A DNA stretch of 64,000 bases from Tipula vernalis (Eukaryota; Arthropoda; Insecta; Diptera; Tipulidae). The stretch is from the NCBI GenBank assembly GCA_958295665.1, contig OY282558.1, positions 352,885,034-352,949,033 on the forward strand, read 5' to 3'. The position numbers were made by a program, and so were the translations under genes. The notes under the pieces were generated by a model. The model was not told the origin of the DNA and ran no database searches. It saw only the letters and a list, made by a program, of their open reading frames with translations. Below, in pieces: positions 31,844 to 43,647 of the stretch (within the stretch, counting starts at the first letter, position 1; every line of letters begins with the position of its first letter).

Positions 31844-31932
31844 GCCCGAATTTATAGTCGTAACTATTGCTATTATTATAGCAACGATTTTCGAACCAGA
31901 GTTATAGTTGTAGTAACGACTATAAATTCGGG
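31844..31932. mobile_element. MITE family copy A (89 bp)
   Basis: The ends GCCCGAATTTATAGTCGTAAC and GTAACGACTATAAATTCGGG are inverted repeats enclosing GCTATTATTATAGCAACGATTTTCGAA. It is nearly a full palindrome and shares ends with copies B and C. Confidence 0.75.
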
Positions 31933-32146
31933 TATGAATGAACAATTTTTTTCCATGAAAAGCATTAGAGTATACATTTATTTTCAAATAAATTGTCCAG
32001 GCTATGCGATACTATACTAAATGGGTTTATTAAGATAGTTTTGCAAAATTAAAATTTGTATAAAGAAACAATTTTGATATAAGGTTTTAATTACACTTTT
32101 AAGAATGATTCTGAATAGGAATCGAAAGCTAAAACTGTAATTAAGG
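31933..32146. other. Spacer between MITE copies, no gene
   Basis: AT-rich and nothing recognised. Confidence 0.4.
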
Positions 32147-32986
32147 ACCGAATTTATAGTCGTTACTCTAACTATAACTACTGTTGTAGTAACAGTTTTC
32201 GTATCCATAAATCTCACTATAAGATTTATTTGTAATATACCTAACAACTGCATTACATGTAACTAGTAAATAAATAAAAATAAACATAACTCGTCGTCTG
32301 ATAACAACGCTTATATTGCTCAAAATGGTGCGTGCCGAAATTACTATTTTTGCTTGAAAACCAGAATTTAAAATTATCTGGAAAATGGAGATCTAATACA
32401 TTTTCAACACGGAATATTTTGTGTTCACAATTATCATTACCAGCATGCACGCTTATCATTGCTATCAACAATCAACATCATCATTACCATGTATATTTGG
32501 GGCATAAGCAATTTTCATATCGGTGGTGAGAAGGTTGATTCTCGTGGTGTTTCGGATCCATCATCCGTTTCCAATAATTCCTATCGACCATTAACTTGTA
32601 TTGTATTGTGATGATATAAGCAAATTTCAAAAAATAGTTTACTTTTATAAAAAGGGATGGTTCTTATCTAGCTAAGAACCAATACGCCTATTAAGATTTC
32701 GCCTCAAATTTATTTTAGTAAAGAACCAAAAATAAGTGTATTTTAACCCAAGACTCGAACCTTAATAAGTTATTTATTCTCACTATAAGATTGTAACAAC
32801 GTTCTCGCTATAAGCTTGTAACAACGTTTATAGTGATCAAAATCCATTACTATAAACATTGCCACAAAATATCGAAAAGAAACAAATTAAATTCGACATT
32901 TATTTCGAATTTTTGACAGGACTTTGAAATGATTTTCGAAAATCGTTGCTATAATAATAGCAATAGTTACGACTTTAAATTCGGGT
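32147..32986. mobile_element. MITE family copy B, enlarged (840 bp)
   Basis: Left end ACCGAATTTATAGTCGTTAC, right end GTTACGACTTTAAATTCGGGT. Sub-terminal AATCGTTGCTATAATAATAG and ACTATAAGATT motifs match copy C. Relative to copy C it carries about 500 extra bp at roughly 32,260-32,765, either a secondary insertion or the fuller parent form. Confidence 0.7.
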
Positions 32987-34524
32987 CTTATTAAGGTTTT
33001 TGACGTAAGACTCAATCCAAAATGTAGTTTACTCTTAATTTCATATTTTAAAAAATGGAGTTTCCAAGTGGCCTACTAAACGTGTTCCTAAATTTGAAAC
33101 GTTCTGATTTAAAAACCTATCTTAAAGATATCTTTGGTTAATTTCTTTATCCACTTTTGATATATAATAACTCGATAACTATGCTGATTTCAAATAAAGA
33201 AAATGTAAAATAACCTATCGTTATTGAATAATCCACGCTGCTAGGGACAACGTGAATTATATTTTGAATAACAAAATGTTGAGTAGTCATTGAAGAAATA
33301 TTCGTAGCCAAATTGAATGAAAAACTATATTCCAAAAATTAGTTAAATTAAAGTACACCATGACAATTTAAAGAACGGTCACTATGATAAAATGTATTTC
33401 AAAATTTAATGCACCCGTGTGAAAACCCAAAATGGAACTATTCCTTATTAATTTACGAAATTTATTTCAATAAAAGTGGATAAAACGTTGTATGCCACTC
33501 GTGAGCAAAGAGATATTATCCACTCGGGATAAACTTATCCCTCATGAATAATATCTCATTTTGCTCACTAGTTCCATAAATAACTACATATTATAAATGT
33601 TTGTGTTTTTTACATTATGGCTTTGTAAAGTGAGGCATTCTAACTTCTACATTCCGAATTTTCTCTAAATCGATTAAAATAAATTTTGTGAAACCTAAAA
33701 GTTACTCTTTTGGCTACCAAAAATATCCCTATTTTAAAATAGATTTGAAACTATAGCAAACGTAAAATCGATACTATATCGACACCTTGAAGAAAGTTTA
33801 TCGATTAAGTAATTATGCGTGGCGATGGGGGGAGCTATCTCTATTAGGAGTTTAGGACGAATTATTTTGGTAACTAATGACAGGTTTAGTTACGATTTCA
33901 TGGCTGAAAATTCGACAGGCAAGGTTTTTATAACCTCCCCTTTACCGGAGTAACGTTAACAAACCCACACAATTGTCATTGTTACATGAATTACATCAAA
34001 CTTAAACCTAGAATGGCAAGATTGTTATGTTTTTAGTAAACACTAGAACCCACACTACCACCCCTCATTTATCCCAAGTTCGGAATTCCTTTTATGATGA
34101 GTGCAGTAATAGAATTTAAAGTATCCAGAGAACGTTTACAAAATTGTAAGGCTTCAAAAATGTATTGCTGTCAAAATACAATTCTTGTGCACAAGTTTAT
34201 AGTCGTTATTTATCGTAGAACATAGAATCAACCTTGGCCTACCATCACCTATTAATTTTATTACACTGGTAACTATTATTATTATTAAACTGTATGTAAA
34301 TATAATTAATTTTAACAATTACCAATTTGCCGGACCCAAAGATCATTTTAATGTGTTTTACAGATAACACTTATTAGTATTTACGAATAATTATTCAACC
34401 ATAGATAGACATATGTAGGTCCATGTGCTCAACATATTTAATTTTTAATTTATCTGAAGTTAATGTTTTCCGAGAAATGTAAGAAAATTTAATCCAGTTA
34501 CAAACTGATGAGCCCTATAATTAT
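32987..34524. other. AT-rich stretch with one hairpin, no gene
   Basis: Apart from the palindrome at 33,497-33,572, no feature could be supported. Confidence 0.5.
33497..33572. repeat. Palindromic hairpin repeat, ~76 bp
   Basis: ACTCGTGAGCAAAGAGATAT...CTCGGGATAA pairs with TTATCCCTCATG...ATATCTCATTTTGCTCACTAGT around a 2-nt centre. Imperfect. Same style as the repeat at 25,438 but different sequence. Confidence 0.75.
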
Positions 34525-34674
34525 TGTTGAAATTATAAAACACGACTTTTATCTTTTATATATTTCACACGAATGAATGTATTTTATTCACCACAAACAA
34601 ATGTCAAAATAATAATGCAGGGTTGCCTGCTATTACATCAGAATGAATTATCAGAGTTGTTGTTTTTTTTAACA
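34525..34674 (-). repeat. copia 3' LTR
   Basis: TGTTGAAATTATAAAACACG to TTTTTTTTAACA on the plus strand. TG...CA ends. Confidence 0.95.
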
Positions 34675-34687
34675 CCCTCACTTTAAA
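34675..34687 (-). other. copia polypurine tract
   Basis: Minus-strand reading TTTAAAGTGAGGG abuts the 3' LTR. Confidence 0.7.
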
Positions 34688-34894
34688 ATTCTCAAATTCA
34701 AAAACTATTCAGATTATTTTAATAAACTATCGTTAATTCAAATCTTAAAGAAATCTTAAATTTTAACCAATAAAAAATATTACATTAATTTAACAATATC
34801 CAGTAAATTAAACATTAAGAAAAATAAACAGATTTTACTTGATTTATCTAAATTAGATCAAACATAAATCACATCTTATTGCAAATTCATGAGT

Positions 34895-36850
34895 TTATTG
34901 CAAAAAATTTGCTTGTCTTTGGTGATTGCTTAACGAAGGCAATCCACCATCAGCAACCATTTCGTCAGTTGAAATATACTTGATGTTAATGGTTGAATCC
35001 TTAACTTTTTCACGTAAAAAATGATACTTGATACATGAACCCATCTGATTCGGCAAATTTAATTGCTTCCTGGATGTCACAGAAAATCGTTGTCGCAGTA
35101 TTGATTTCATCAAGAAAATCTGAACAAAATTGTTTCAACCAAATTACTTCCTGGACCGTCGAAGCCAATGCCATCTATTCGGCCCCTGTGCTTGATATAG
35201 CAACCGTTGGTTGTCTTTTGCATTGCACATTTTAAATGCATAGCCTGTGCACGATCGCCGTTTATCGATGTCGGATCCCCAGTCCGAATCTGAATAATCC
35301 ACCAATTCACTATCACTTTCGTTTGTGAATGTTAACTTGTAATCGATAGTGCCCTCTAAAGATCGAAAAATTCTTTTGACTGCCTTCTAATGAGCCAAAC
35401 TATGATTCGTATTAAATCGGCTGACATCATTAACCGCAAATGCTAAATCTGGACGAGTGCCTTGAACTAAAAAGAGCAATGAGCCCACAGCCTCCTGATA
35501 TGGCACATTTTTGACTTCCTCGTTATTAATTTTACTCATCGGCATATTTAATGACAATTTTTGATTTGGATCCGCCTGTGTCGAAATCGGTTTGCATTCT
35601 TGCATGCCAAAACGTTTCAATATTTCCTCAGCATACGCAGATTGATCCAATTGTATTTTATCTTCGCCTTGTGTTATGCGAATGCCAACACATTCTTCAA
35701 CCGGTCCCATGTCTTTCATCTTGAACGCTGTACTCAAAGCCTATTTTATTTTCTTCAATTGAGCTTCGTCCTTCCAAAAAATAAGAATATCATCAACATA
35801 AATGTCCAAAATTAAGTGATTACCTTTGATGAAGTAAACTCACGGGTTCATTTTTGATTTCTCAAGACCAAAGGACTTGAGTGCTGCTTCGAGTTTCATG
35901 TTCTATTCTCTACCAGCTTGTTTTAGTCCGTATATTGCCTGATTTAGTCTGCACACTTGCTTGGTTTCATCATTATATTTTTCAGGTTGCTGCATATAAA
36001 TTTCCTCATGAAGTTCACCCTGAAGAAAGACAGTAACAGCATCCATCTGATGAACCTTCAACTTGTGTTTCACAGCAATTGCCATCAATACTCTAATCGA
36101 TGCATACCTTACTACAGGTGAATATGTCTCTTCATAATCCAGACCATAAATCTGAGAACAACCCTTGGCAACCAATCGGAATCTGTTTTCGTTTTAAAAA
36201 CCCATTTCGATTTTATAGCCTTTCTGCCTGACGCTAAATCGACCAATGACCACGTTTCATTTTCCATTAATGAATTTATTTCATCCTGCATTGCATTTTT
36301 CCAATCTACTGCATCATGTCTCGAAATTGCTTGATTAACCGAGATTGGATCATCTGCTTGATTGTTGATCATTGTTTTGCATGTTAGTTCAGCAACATAT
36401 TTTGGATTTGGTTTTGGTGTTCTTGATGAACGGCGAACTTCACTGGATGGTGTTATTGACTCATCTGGATCGTAATCTGGATCATTAGGACCAATAACTG
36501 ACGTAAAGCTGTCATCATTCGATATAGCTTGTACATCTGACATTGTCTTACTCATTTCCTCTTCCAATAATGATTCGTTTTGCTCATCTGTGTCATTAAC
36601 ATCACTTGCATTATCCCTCACTGAATCAACATTACTTGCATTATCCCTCACTGAATGTATTTCAGCCGGTGCTTCATGGAAAATTACATCTCGACTAACA
36701 GTTAATTTTCTTGTTGATTTATTTATGCACCGATAACCTTTCTTTTCATTATCATAACCAACAAAAATCATTTTCGTTGACTTCACGTCCCATTTTTTAC
36801 GTTTTTCTTTAGGTATGTGCACCATAACAGAAAAACCAAATGTTTTCAGA
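34895..36850 (-). pseudogene. copia pol, RT and RNase H part, broken
   Basis: Minus-strand pieces in order: 36,825-36,112, with the integrase-to-RT linker (KKWDVKSTKMIFVGYDNEKKGYR) ending in NAMQDEINSLMENETW; a frameshift; 36,175-35,903 with VAKGCSQIYGLDYEETYSPV and motif A VHQMDAVTVFLQGELHEEIY; stops after GLKQAGRE and after SKMNP; motif C LDIYVDDILIFWKDE near 35,780-35,815; stop; 35,737-35,387 with the connection domain (MGPVEECVGIRI). RNase H is present but scrambled: SDWGSDINGDRAQAM, and the terminal YHFLREKVKDSTINIKYIS (35,113-34,895). The catalytic Asp residues of RT motifs A and C remain. At least five lesions make it non-functional. Confidence 0.88.
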
Positions 36851-36854
36851 TCAC

Positions 36855-38270
36855 TTAATTAACTTTAGAGCCACTCCATACTTCTTCTGGAGTTGTATCA
36901 ACCAACAATGATGATACTGATCTGTTTATTATATAAACAGCCATGTTGACCGCTTCAGCCCAGTATGTGACACATAATTTCGCATCAATTAACATGCATT
37001 TAGACCGCTCGACTATCGTTCTATTCATTCTTTCTGCTGTACCATTTTGCTGTGGCGTGTAAACATTCGTCAATTGATGTTCAATACCATTTTGCTTGTA
37101 GAAATTGATGAATTCACATGAACAATATTCGGTTCCATTATCAGTACGTAAAATTTTAATTTTTCTTTTACTTTGTTTTTCAATCCACGTTTTAAATTCG
37201 ATAAATGTAGTAAAAACTTCCTTTTTAGACTTCAGAAAATAAACAAAACATTTTCTGCTAAAATCATCAATGAAAATAAGAAAATATCTGGCACCACCGA
37301 TTGATTTGTTTTCCATCGGCCCACATAAATTTGAGTGAATCAGATTCAGTTTATTTTTACTACGGGTTTTGCTTGATTTAAATGGTAATCGTGCATGTTT
37401 ACCATATGCACACGTTTCGCAAGCTTGAATCATCGATATATCGTCTGCAAACTTTATTCCGGACACCAAACCATCTCGCATTTTACACAAATCTTTGTGA
37501 TTTATATGCCCAAGCCGCTTATGCCAAACCATATAGTTTTCTTTTTTCGTCGTCAACATACATTTTTCGATACCACCATTAATTGGCCTGCAATTCATCA
37601 AAGGACACATTTGATCATCATAGACGGTGCAGCCCTCACTGTTGAAAGTAATTGTATTTCCTTTCTCAACCATTTTCGATATTGATAGTAAATTCGCCGA
37701 TAATTCAGGAACATGTAAAACTTCATCCACTTCAATATCAAAATTATTTAGCTTGAGGTTCACCTTGCCTTTTCCATTTACCTTCATGGTTGAATTGTTT
37801 GCTGCTGTAATTTGATTTACTGTAGACGTGACACGATTATTGATCAAATTTTCATTTGATGTCATGTGTATTGACGCGCCGCTATCAATAAACAAGTCGC
37901 TTGATTTGTTCTTCATTCCATCATTTGATGCGAAAGCAAGAAATGCCTTCTTGGAATTTGGTTTCTTTTTGACTGTTGGCTTAATTGTGTCATTCGAGTT
38001 TTTATTCGGACAATCGGCTGCCTTATGGCCTTTTTCATTGCACTTATTGCATTTGAAAGGGAAAAAACCTTGTTGTTGTTTCTTTTTCGTCTGAAAACAA
38101 TTTTTGTTTTTACTCAGAAATGCACTTTGGTTCACAGCTCCACTATAATTTAAATCCAATAATTTTAACCGCAATTGATCCGGTGTCCACTCTATTTTAC
38201 CACCAGCCAAACCCAGAGTGAATGATTGAATTCTTCTGGTAAACCCAATAACATGATTGCAGTCAACCAT
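36855..38270 (-). pseudogene. copia Gag end, protease and integrase
   Basis: One 471-codon open stretch. Zinc knuckle CNKCNEKGHKAADC near residue 73; aspartic protease with FIDSGASIHMTS near 127; the pre-integrase zinc finger WHKRLGHINH...CETCAYGKHARLPF near 250-300; integrase core with LIFIDDFSRKCFVYF and RTDNGTEYCS (the two catalytic Asp residues) and QQNGTAERMNRTI (Glu). It reads in another frame from the Gag start upstream (shift near 38,220) and loses frame again at WSGSKVN (36,855). The integrase catalytic DDE is therefore intact in a defective gene. Confidence 0.9.
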
Positions 38271-38638
38271 TTGTCACCAACTGGGAAATCCAAATCCTCT
38301 AACTTGCGTCTTATATGCAATAGTTCGTCAACACAATGTTGTGCTCCCTTGTCTTCACATGTTGCACGCAATGTATTCCATGCGACAATTGGTGTTTCAC
38401 ATTTCTTCACCAATGGATAGAGCGATATTTCAACATTTAAAACTAAATATGACAAAGCCTGATCAAGTTTTTCCACTTTGTCTTCAACAGCAATGGGATT
38501 TTCTTCGGTTGATGTATCATTCTTTACAATACAATTCTTCAACTTGTGCAATGCCAGGAAATGTTTCATAGCAAATAACCAGGAATCATAGTTTTCGCTA
38601 CCTTTCAGCTTTTCCAAATTACCATCCAGCTTTGACAT
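38192..38638 (-). pseudogene. copia Gag N-terminal part
   Basis: Starts at ATG 38,638 with MSKLDGNLEKLKGSENYDSW, the usual copia Gag beginning (LxGxENYxxW). The helical Gag core runs to IMLLGLPEEFNHSL. A frameshift at about 38,220 then takes the reading out of the zinc-knuckle frame, and it terminates at 38,192. In intact relatives Gag forms the cytoplasmic particle around the RNA. Confidence 0.88.
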
Positions 38639-38775
38639 TCTGTATTCTTTTGTCTTAAGAATTCAAGAACGATTTCACGATATACAGTTCACAAATTAAT
38701 TATTTTATCCTTTTGCACAAATTTAAACTATAATTGATTATTTATTTAGCCGAATGCCGCAGAATCTAAAGGATT

Positions 38776-38789
38776 CTGGGCCCATAACC
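38776..38789 (-). other. copia primer-binding site, half tRNA-iMet type
   Basis: Minus-strand GGTTATGGGCCCAG directly after the LTR is complementary to the anticodon arm of initiator tRNA-Met (CTGGGCCCATAACC). Priming by an internal, cut tRNA-iMet is the known Drosophila copia mechanism. Confidence 0.85.
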
Positions 38790-38938
38790 TGTTGAAATTA
38801 TAAAACACGACTTTTATCTTTTATATATTTCACTCGAATGAATGTATTTTATTCACCACAAACAAATGTCAAAATAATAATGCAGGGTTGCCTGCTATTA
38901 CATCAGAATGAATTATCAGAGTTGTTGTTTTTTTAACA
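38790..38938 (-). repeat. copia 5' LTR
   Basis: 149 bp, one base shorter in the T run than the 3' LTR and with one substitution (CACTCG for CACACG). Confidence 0.95.
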
Positions 38939-38943
38939 ATTAT

Positions 38944-41529
38944 GAAAAAATCTTCTCCTCTCATCAGGCCAAAATTATTAAAATATGCTTACAAACGAAT
39001 AGAACTGGTTGCTAACACAACCTTTACACAGTACATTCGGTATAGAATGCGAATTGTAATACAATCATTCCAGTCGCCAATTTGTCTACTTCTATATCTA
39101 GATGTCTTAATAGTTGGCATATCATAATCACGCTTATCTTCGTACTGTTGTATGACGCTACATAGGTAGTTGACTCGATGGTAGAGTATTAATGATTTAA
39201 AGTACTTACGTGTTACGTCAACTGGTATTCCAGAATCATATTTTACAAAGTATTTTGCATATGTTTACTGAAAAAGAATCTTGTCAACCGTATTTGGTGA
39301 TAAAAATAAAAAAAGGATACAGACATTGACATATGAGTAGATTCCCAAAAAACCACAACAGTGTCTCTAAATTCGAACATATCTTGAATTTTTATTCAAC
39401 AACTCTTGAAAATAGTGTTCTAACAGACTGTAGCATCAGAAAACTGAACTATAAATGATAAAAAATACCTTTATGACATCTTAATTTTGTAAATGTAGAT
39501 ATAACATAGCAATTCCGTGCTTTAACGTATCGATATTTACTATTATTAATATTCATAGTGGTGCTTCAAAAAATTTAATTGCCGAAATTGTTTGGCCTCC
39601 TTATAATTTATTATCTTGTATGTACTTAGAAAAGAAAAGCAAAATACTTATGCGTATATACAATAAGTATGTAGTTACGCTCTTTCTAAAAAAACATAAT
39701 TAAGACAGATGGGCCATTTTTTTTGGTTATTTATCGAAAAAAGCTGAAATATGAAAGAAACGAAAACCGGATTAGTACATATACATAGAGCAGAGCTTAG
39801 ACTACAGTATATTCAAATTAGATACGTGCAGTTTTACCTCCAGCTTTCTCGTACGGCAGTACACATCACTCTCGTTCCCGCCCAATTCTTTTCGGAAAAG
39901 TTTCATTTAATGTACTGGAAAATGGTAATAAAAAAAAACTGTAAAAAAACGCACGTGTTTGGGGTATTAATGATTTTATGATAGGTTATCTCGAACAACA
40001 GTAATAAAAAGTGTTTTGATAAAAAAATTGTGATAACAGTATGTGAATTACAAAAATTCTAGTTGAATTTGGGATGGATTATTATTATTTTTTTGTATTT
40101 TATGTTGAGACACTTTTTCTTTCGGCTGGCTGTACACACATTAAAACGAGTTAAATCATTTATTATTACAACGTAGTAAGATTTAATAAAACAAAAATTT
40201 TAAAATGAAAATTTAAATTTTTTTTTACGATTTTCCGACTGTGTATCCTTAAAATTTATAATCAGAACGTTTTATGGGATTGTAATTTGGTTTGGTGTAA
40301 GTTTGTTTATGATCCGATTTTTGTCGAAAAATTTATGTTTTGTACATTTTATAAAACGGTTTCGCCACATGATATTAAATACCACGGTTTTGTAGTATAT
40401 AGTAATAACAGAAACTGCAATCGAGGTGATGTATAAAAACGTGACATTTTGGACAAAAATGTAATCGAAAGAATCAAAAGACGCATAAAATAAATGGTCT
40501 TATACCCGCCGAGGCTATAGAAATTAATATTTCTGATTTACTTGTTTATTTGACCGACATAAAAAAGATTGATTATTATAAGAATAAATCGTAAATCTTT
40601 GTAGAAAATAGACCCCAAAGTACCAAATCGCATCATGCGTCCGCAAAGCTAAATTATTAATACAAATGATAAAAATGTAAGTTGACAAAGCAGATTACAA
40701 CTGTATGTACATACAATATATAAGAACAAAAACATGACTTTATAAGGATACCAAGTTAAAATAAATGGTTTACCTAATACGGGCTAGATGGGTAATTCAT
40801 TATTTTTCATCATAACATATTTTTTCGTTTATTTATTTTGTCATCAAAATAAAAAAAAACCTCAAATGGGAGGACCTAGAAAAAATAACAAGCATATGGT
40901 ATTAAAAACAAATACATATAAAATATCATAGGAAAAATCTTATATTAGCTATGAAATAATATCCACCTGTCAGGACAATAAATTGTTGTTTAATGGCTGA
41001 AAATCAATTCCCCTAAATCATACTCTCCCTCTTGTATTGCGATTGAACTTTTGATTTTATTTGAACGAACCGTAGTATATTAAATATACCTTGTCATAAC
41101 GTAGAACTGAATGTAAAGAGTTATGTAAAAGGTTAAATTTTATTTTGGTTTATACAATAAATTTCCGATTTAATCATAAAGTTCATGGAACCATTAAAAT
41201 AGAGGATTATTTACGAATTCAACATTACAATAGTAAGTAATAACTGTCTCACTCAAAAAGTACAAGAAAGAGAAAATTGAAAAATAATCAAATTTTCTAA
41301 TTTTTTTATAAATTTAGAAATTCTTAGTTACTAATTCTCCTAATAAATTCTTATGATAAATGCTGGCTCAAAATGGAATAAGAAGGTTAGAAGGAGGGTA
41401 AATGAATTTAGAACTATTTTAACTTCTTCAGTTGTGAATGAACAAAATGAGTAAAACCAATATGATAAAAATTTATTTATACGTCACCAAACCAAACAAT
41501 ATATTTTACAATAATTTTCCTAAATTTGG
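38944..41529. other. AT-rich stretch, no gene supported
   Basis: Open frames here are short and lack motifs. No repeat structure was detected by eye apart from poly(A/T) runs. Confidence 0.45.
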
Positions 41530-41570
41530 AGTTGTGATATTAGGGAAAGGGTTTCCCTAATATCACAACT
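41530..41570. repeat. Perfect 19-bp inverted repeat with 3-nt loop
   Basis: AGTTGTGATATTAGGGAAA, loop GGG, then the exact reverse complement. No T-run or gene adjoins it, so its role is unknown. It may be the remnant of a foldback element. Confidence 0.9.
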
Positions 41571-41794
41571 GGTCATGACAATATAAAATCCAACCAACAA
41601 ACCACCAAATTTCAAACTTGCAGTTAATTATACTTTGATAATGTTGATTTAACCGAATCTGCACATACATTCGTAAATAACGTCATTGTAGAGCTGCTGA
41701 AAAAAATTACACCAAACTGAAGTTGAGCACCGATATATCTATCAAAGCAAGCCTAACATAGCGCTCAAAATTATGCTAATGCTAGTTCATTATA

Positions 41795-42185
41795 TTGTTT
41801 ATTACTGTAAAAGAAATTATTCGAAAGGCGAAGGTTCGAATTGAAGGAAATCCCCGTCGCAGTGGTAAAAAAATGACTACTGAGCTGAACCTATCTAGAG
41901 AAAGGATACAACACATTCTGAAAAATGAGCTTGGATTGAAGCCTTTGAAGTTCCAAGGGCACACGATCTTACTCCTAAACAGAAAAAAAAGACTGGACAG
42001 AGAGCAAAGGAATTGCCTCGTTTGAACGCAAGTGTTTTTTCTGATGAGGCTCCATTTCACACTAACGAAAACAAACAAAATGACCGAGTTTGACCGGCCA
42101 CCAGAAAGCAGACAACAGCAATAGTGATGGTTTAAGCTGCGTGCAATGCTTTTTCCAACTGACTCAAGACTCATTCATCACTCTT
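41795..42185 (+). pseudogene. Mariner-type transposase fragment, second HTH to first catalytic Asp
   Basis: A 76-codon frame reads KVRIEGNPRRSGKKM, ELNLSRERIQHIL, KNELGLKPLKFQ, the second helix-turn-helix of a mariner-type transposase. After a frameshift LNASVFSDEAPFH gives the first catalytic Asp, followed by KQNDRV and TAIVMV with stops where Trp is expected in both. The N-terminus and the second and third Asp blocks are missing. This subgroup differs from the mariner at 45.4 kb. Confidence 0.75.
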
Positions 42186-42189
42186 TGTC

Positions 42190-42870
42190 ACACAAATTTT
42201 TGTTTGCAATATTTTATCGATGTGAAGAAAAGGGAAAGTATACGATAGGCTGAGATCGCATTATAAAAATCGTAATGAAAAAAGGAAATAGAGTACAATT
42301 TTGTTCTTGTTACAAGAGACAAAACACTATCGATAACGAATCGAAAGTGATGCTATAACAAATCACCCCTGGTTTTATGCTATTGCCAGCAATTATCATG
42401 TGAAACACCGAAAATTTCCAACAAACAAATTTTGTATTTTTAACTATAAATATATTTATTCTTGAAATCTTCCATGTTCTTGAAAGTCACCGAAAAAATT
42501 CGGCTTTAGTATAAAGGACTGCACACGCCACGGGTCATTTTATACACAATCCACGTGTGATCGATTTTGATTTAATGGAATTTTTTGTATTAAAATTAAT
42601 GCCTGTGAAATACTTCCCAAAACAAAATCCCAAATTTTCCGAATACGTATATATTTTATTTATGTGTGGTAACCTATTCGCCTAAATGCCATTTTCAGAA
42701 ATAAGTTTTTTCAAATAATCATCTTTTAGGGGAAATCCAATATTCAATTTAATTTAAAAGATAACATTTAAGCAATTTTTATTAGCAAAAACGGTTCATT
42801 GGCCATACATTTTGATTTTATGTCAAATTAAATAAACAACAGGCCCATTGGAACATATTACATACCGTCA
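42190..42870. other. No gene seen
   Basis: AT-rich; may contain eroded transposon sequence continuing from the mariner fragment. Confidence 0.4.
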
Positions 42871-43290
42871 GTTGCAACATATTCAACGTCGAAATCCATT
42901 CAACAGAAATCAAAAGATTGATATTCGACTACAGTTTCTGGTATCTTTATCGTATAGGCCTTGATCTTAAAATGTCACATGGTCGATCCTAGGGGTTAGC
43001 TATATCAATAACAGCAAATGTATATACGGCATGTTGCATCAAGTTTCAACGACGAAATCTGTTCAACAAAAATTAAAAGATTCATATTCGATTATAGTTT
43101 CTGGGATCTCTATCGTATAGGGCTTGATCTTAAAATGTCACATGGTCGATCCTAGGGGTTAGCGATGCACAGGCAATATATATACGGCATGTTGCATCAA
43201 ATTTCAACGATGAAATTTGTTCAACAGAAATCATAAGATTGATATTCGACTGTGGTTTCTGGAATCTCTATTTTATAGTATTAGTTGTAT
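42871..43290 (+). repeat. Tandem ~160-bp repeats, left inverted arm
   Basis: Three diverged units start with GTTGCA[A/T]CA (42,871; 43,033; 43,191) at periods of 162 and 158 bp. Each includes GAAAT[C/T][C/T][A/G]TTCAACA, TTGATATTCGACTA-like and TTCTGG[G/T]ATCTCTATCGTATAGG; the first two also have AAAATGTCACATGGTCGATCC. The same unit occurs reversed at 44,588-44,890. Confidence 0.85.
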
Positions 43291-43647
43291 AATATTTTAT
43301 AAAATGTCACGAATGATTTCAACTGCAGATTGATTTGTTTATGCTAGATGATCAAGTTTCCAACCCAGGTAATGGTAATTTATGGCGCTTTGAACTGTGC
43401 GGTCACCTTTTAGCAAAGTTGATGCTATTTCTGTTGTGATCCATTACCTTTATTAAATTGCATCAACATATTGTAAAGGTTTATCATACTGGATCCTCCT
43501 AGGCCATCTAAGAAGAAACGGCCCCCTGATTATTCTCAAAATCTACGTATAGCGATAAAAATATTTGTGAATGCTCTCAATTGCTTCTGATTCAATTTTC
43601 GAATGCGAGGTTCGGCTTTCTCTTCTTTCGCAAGTACGTTGAAATGT

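Larger units (their letters stand above)
34525..38938 (-). mobile_element. copia-type LTR retrotransposon, complete but frameshifted
   Basis: The LTRs of 150 and 149 bp (34,525-34,674 and 38,790-38,938) differ at only two positions, one substitution and one poly(T) length change. TSD ATTAT sits at 34,520-34,524 and 38,939-38,943. On the minus strand the order is LTR, primer site, Gag, protease, integrase, RT, RNase H, polypurine tract, LTR, the copia order. The nearly identical LTRs suggest a recent insertion, yet the ORF carries many stops and frameshifts, so it was probably copied from a defective genome or the sequence contains errors. Confidence 0.95.

Noticed and set aside
32141..32990. 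piggyBac-type TTAA target for MITE copy B
   Set aside because: TTAA lies near both ends but at unequal distances, and copies A and C do not show it.
38776..38789. Possible tRNA-iMet fragment
   Set aside because: Only 14 nt directly abutting the copia LTR; it is the known half-tRNA primer site.
41530..41570. Transcription terminator
   Set aside because: Perfect hairpin but no adjacent gene or T-run, and this is eukaryotic DNA where such terminators do not apply.
42871..43290. Possible CRISPR-like array
   Set aside because: Units of ~160 bp are contiguous with no unique spacers and belong to a eukaryotic foldback-like structure.
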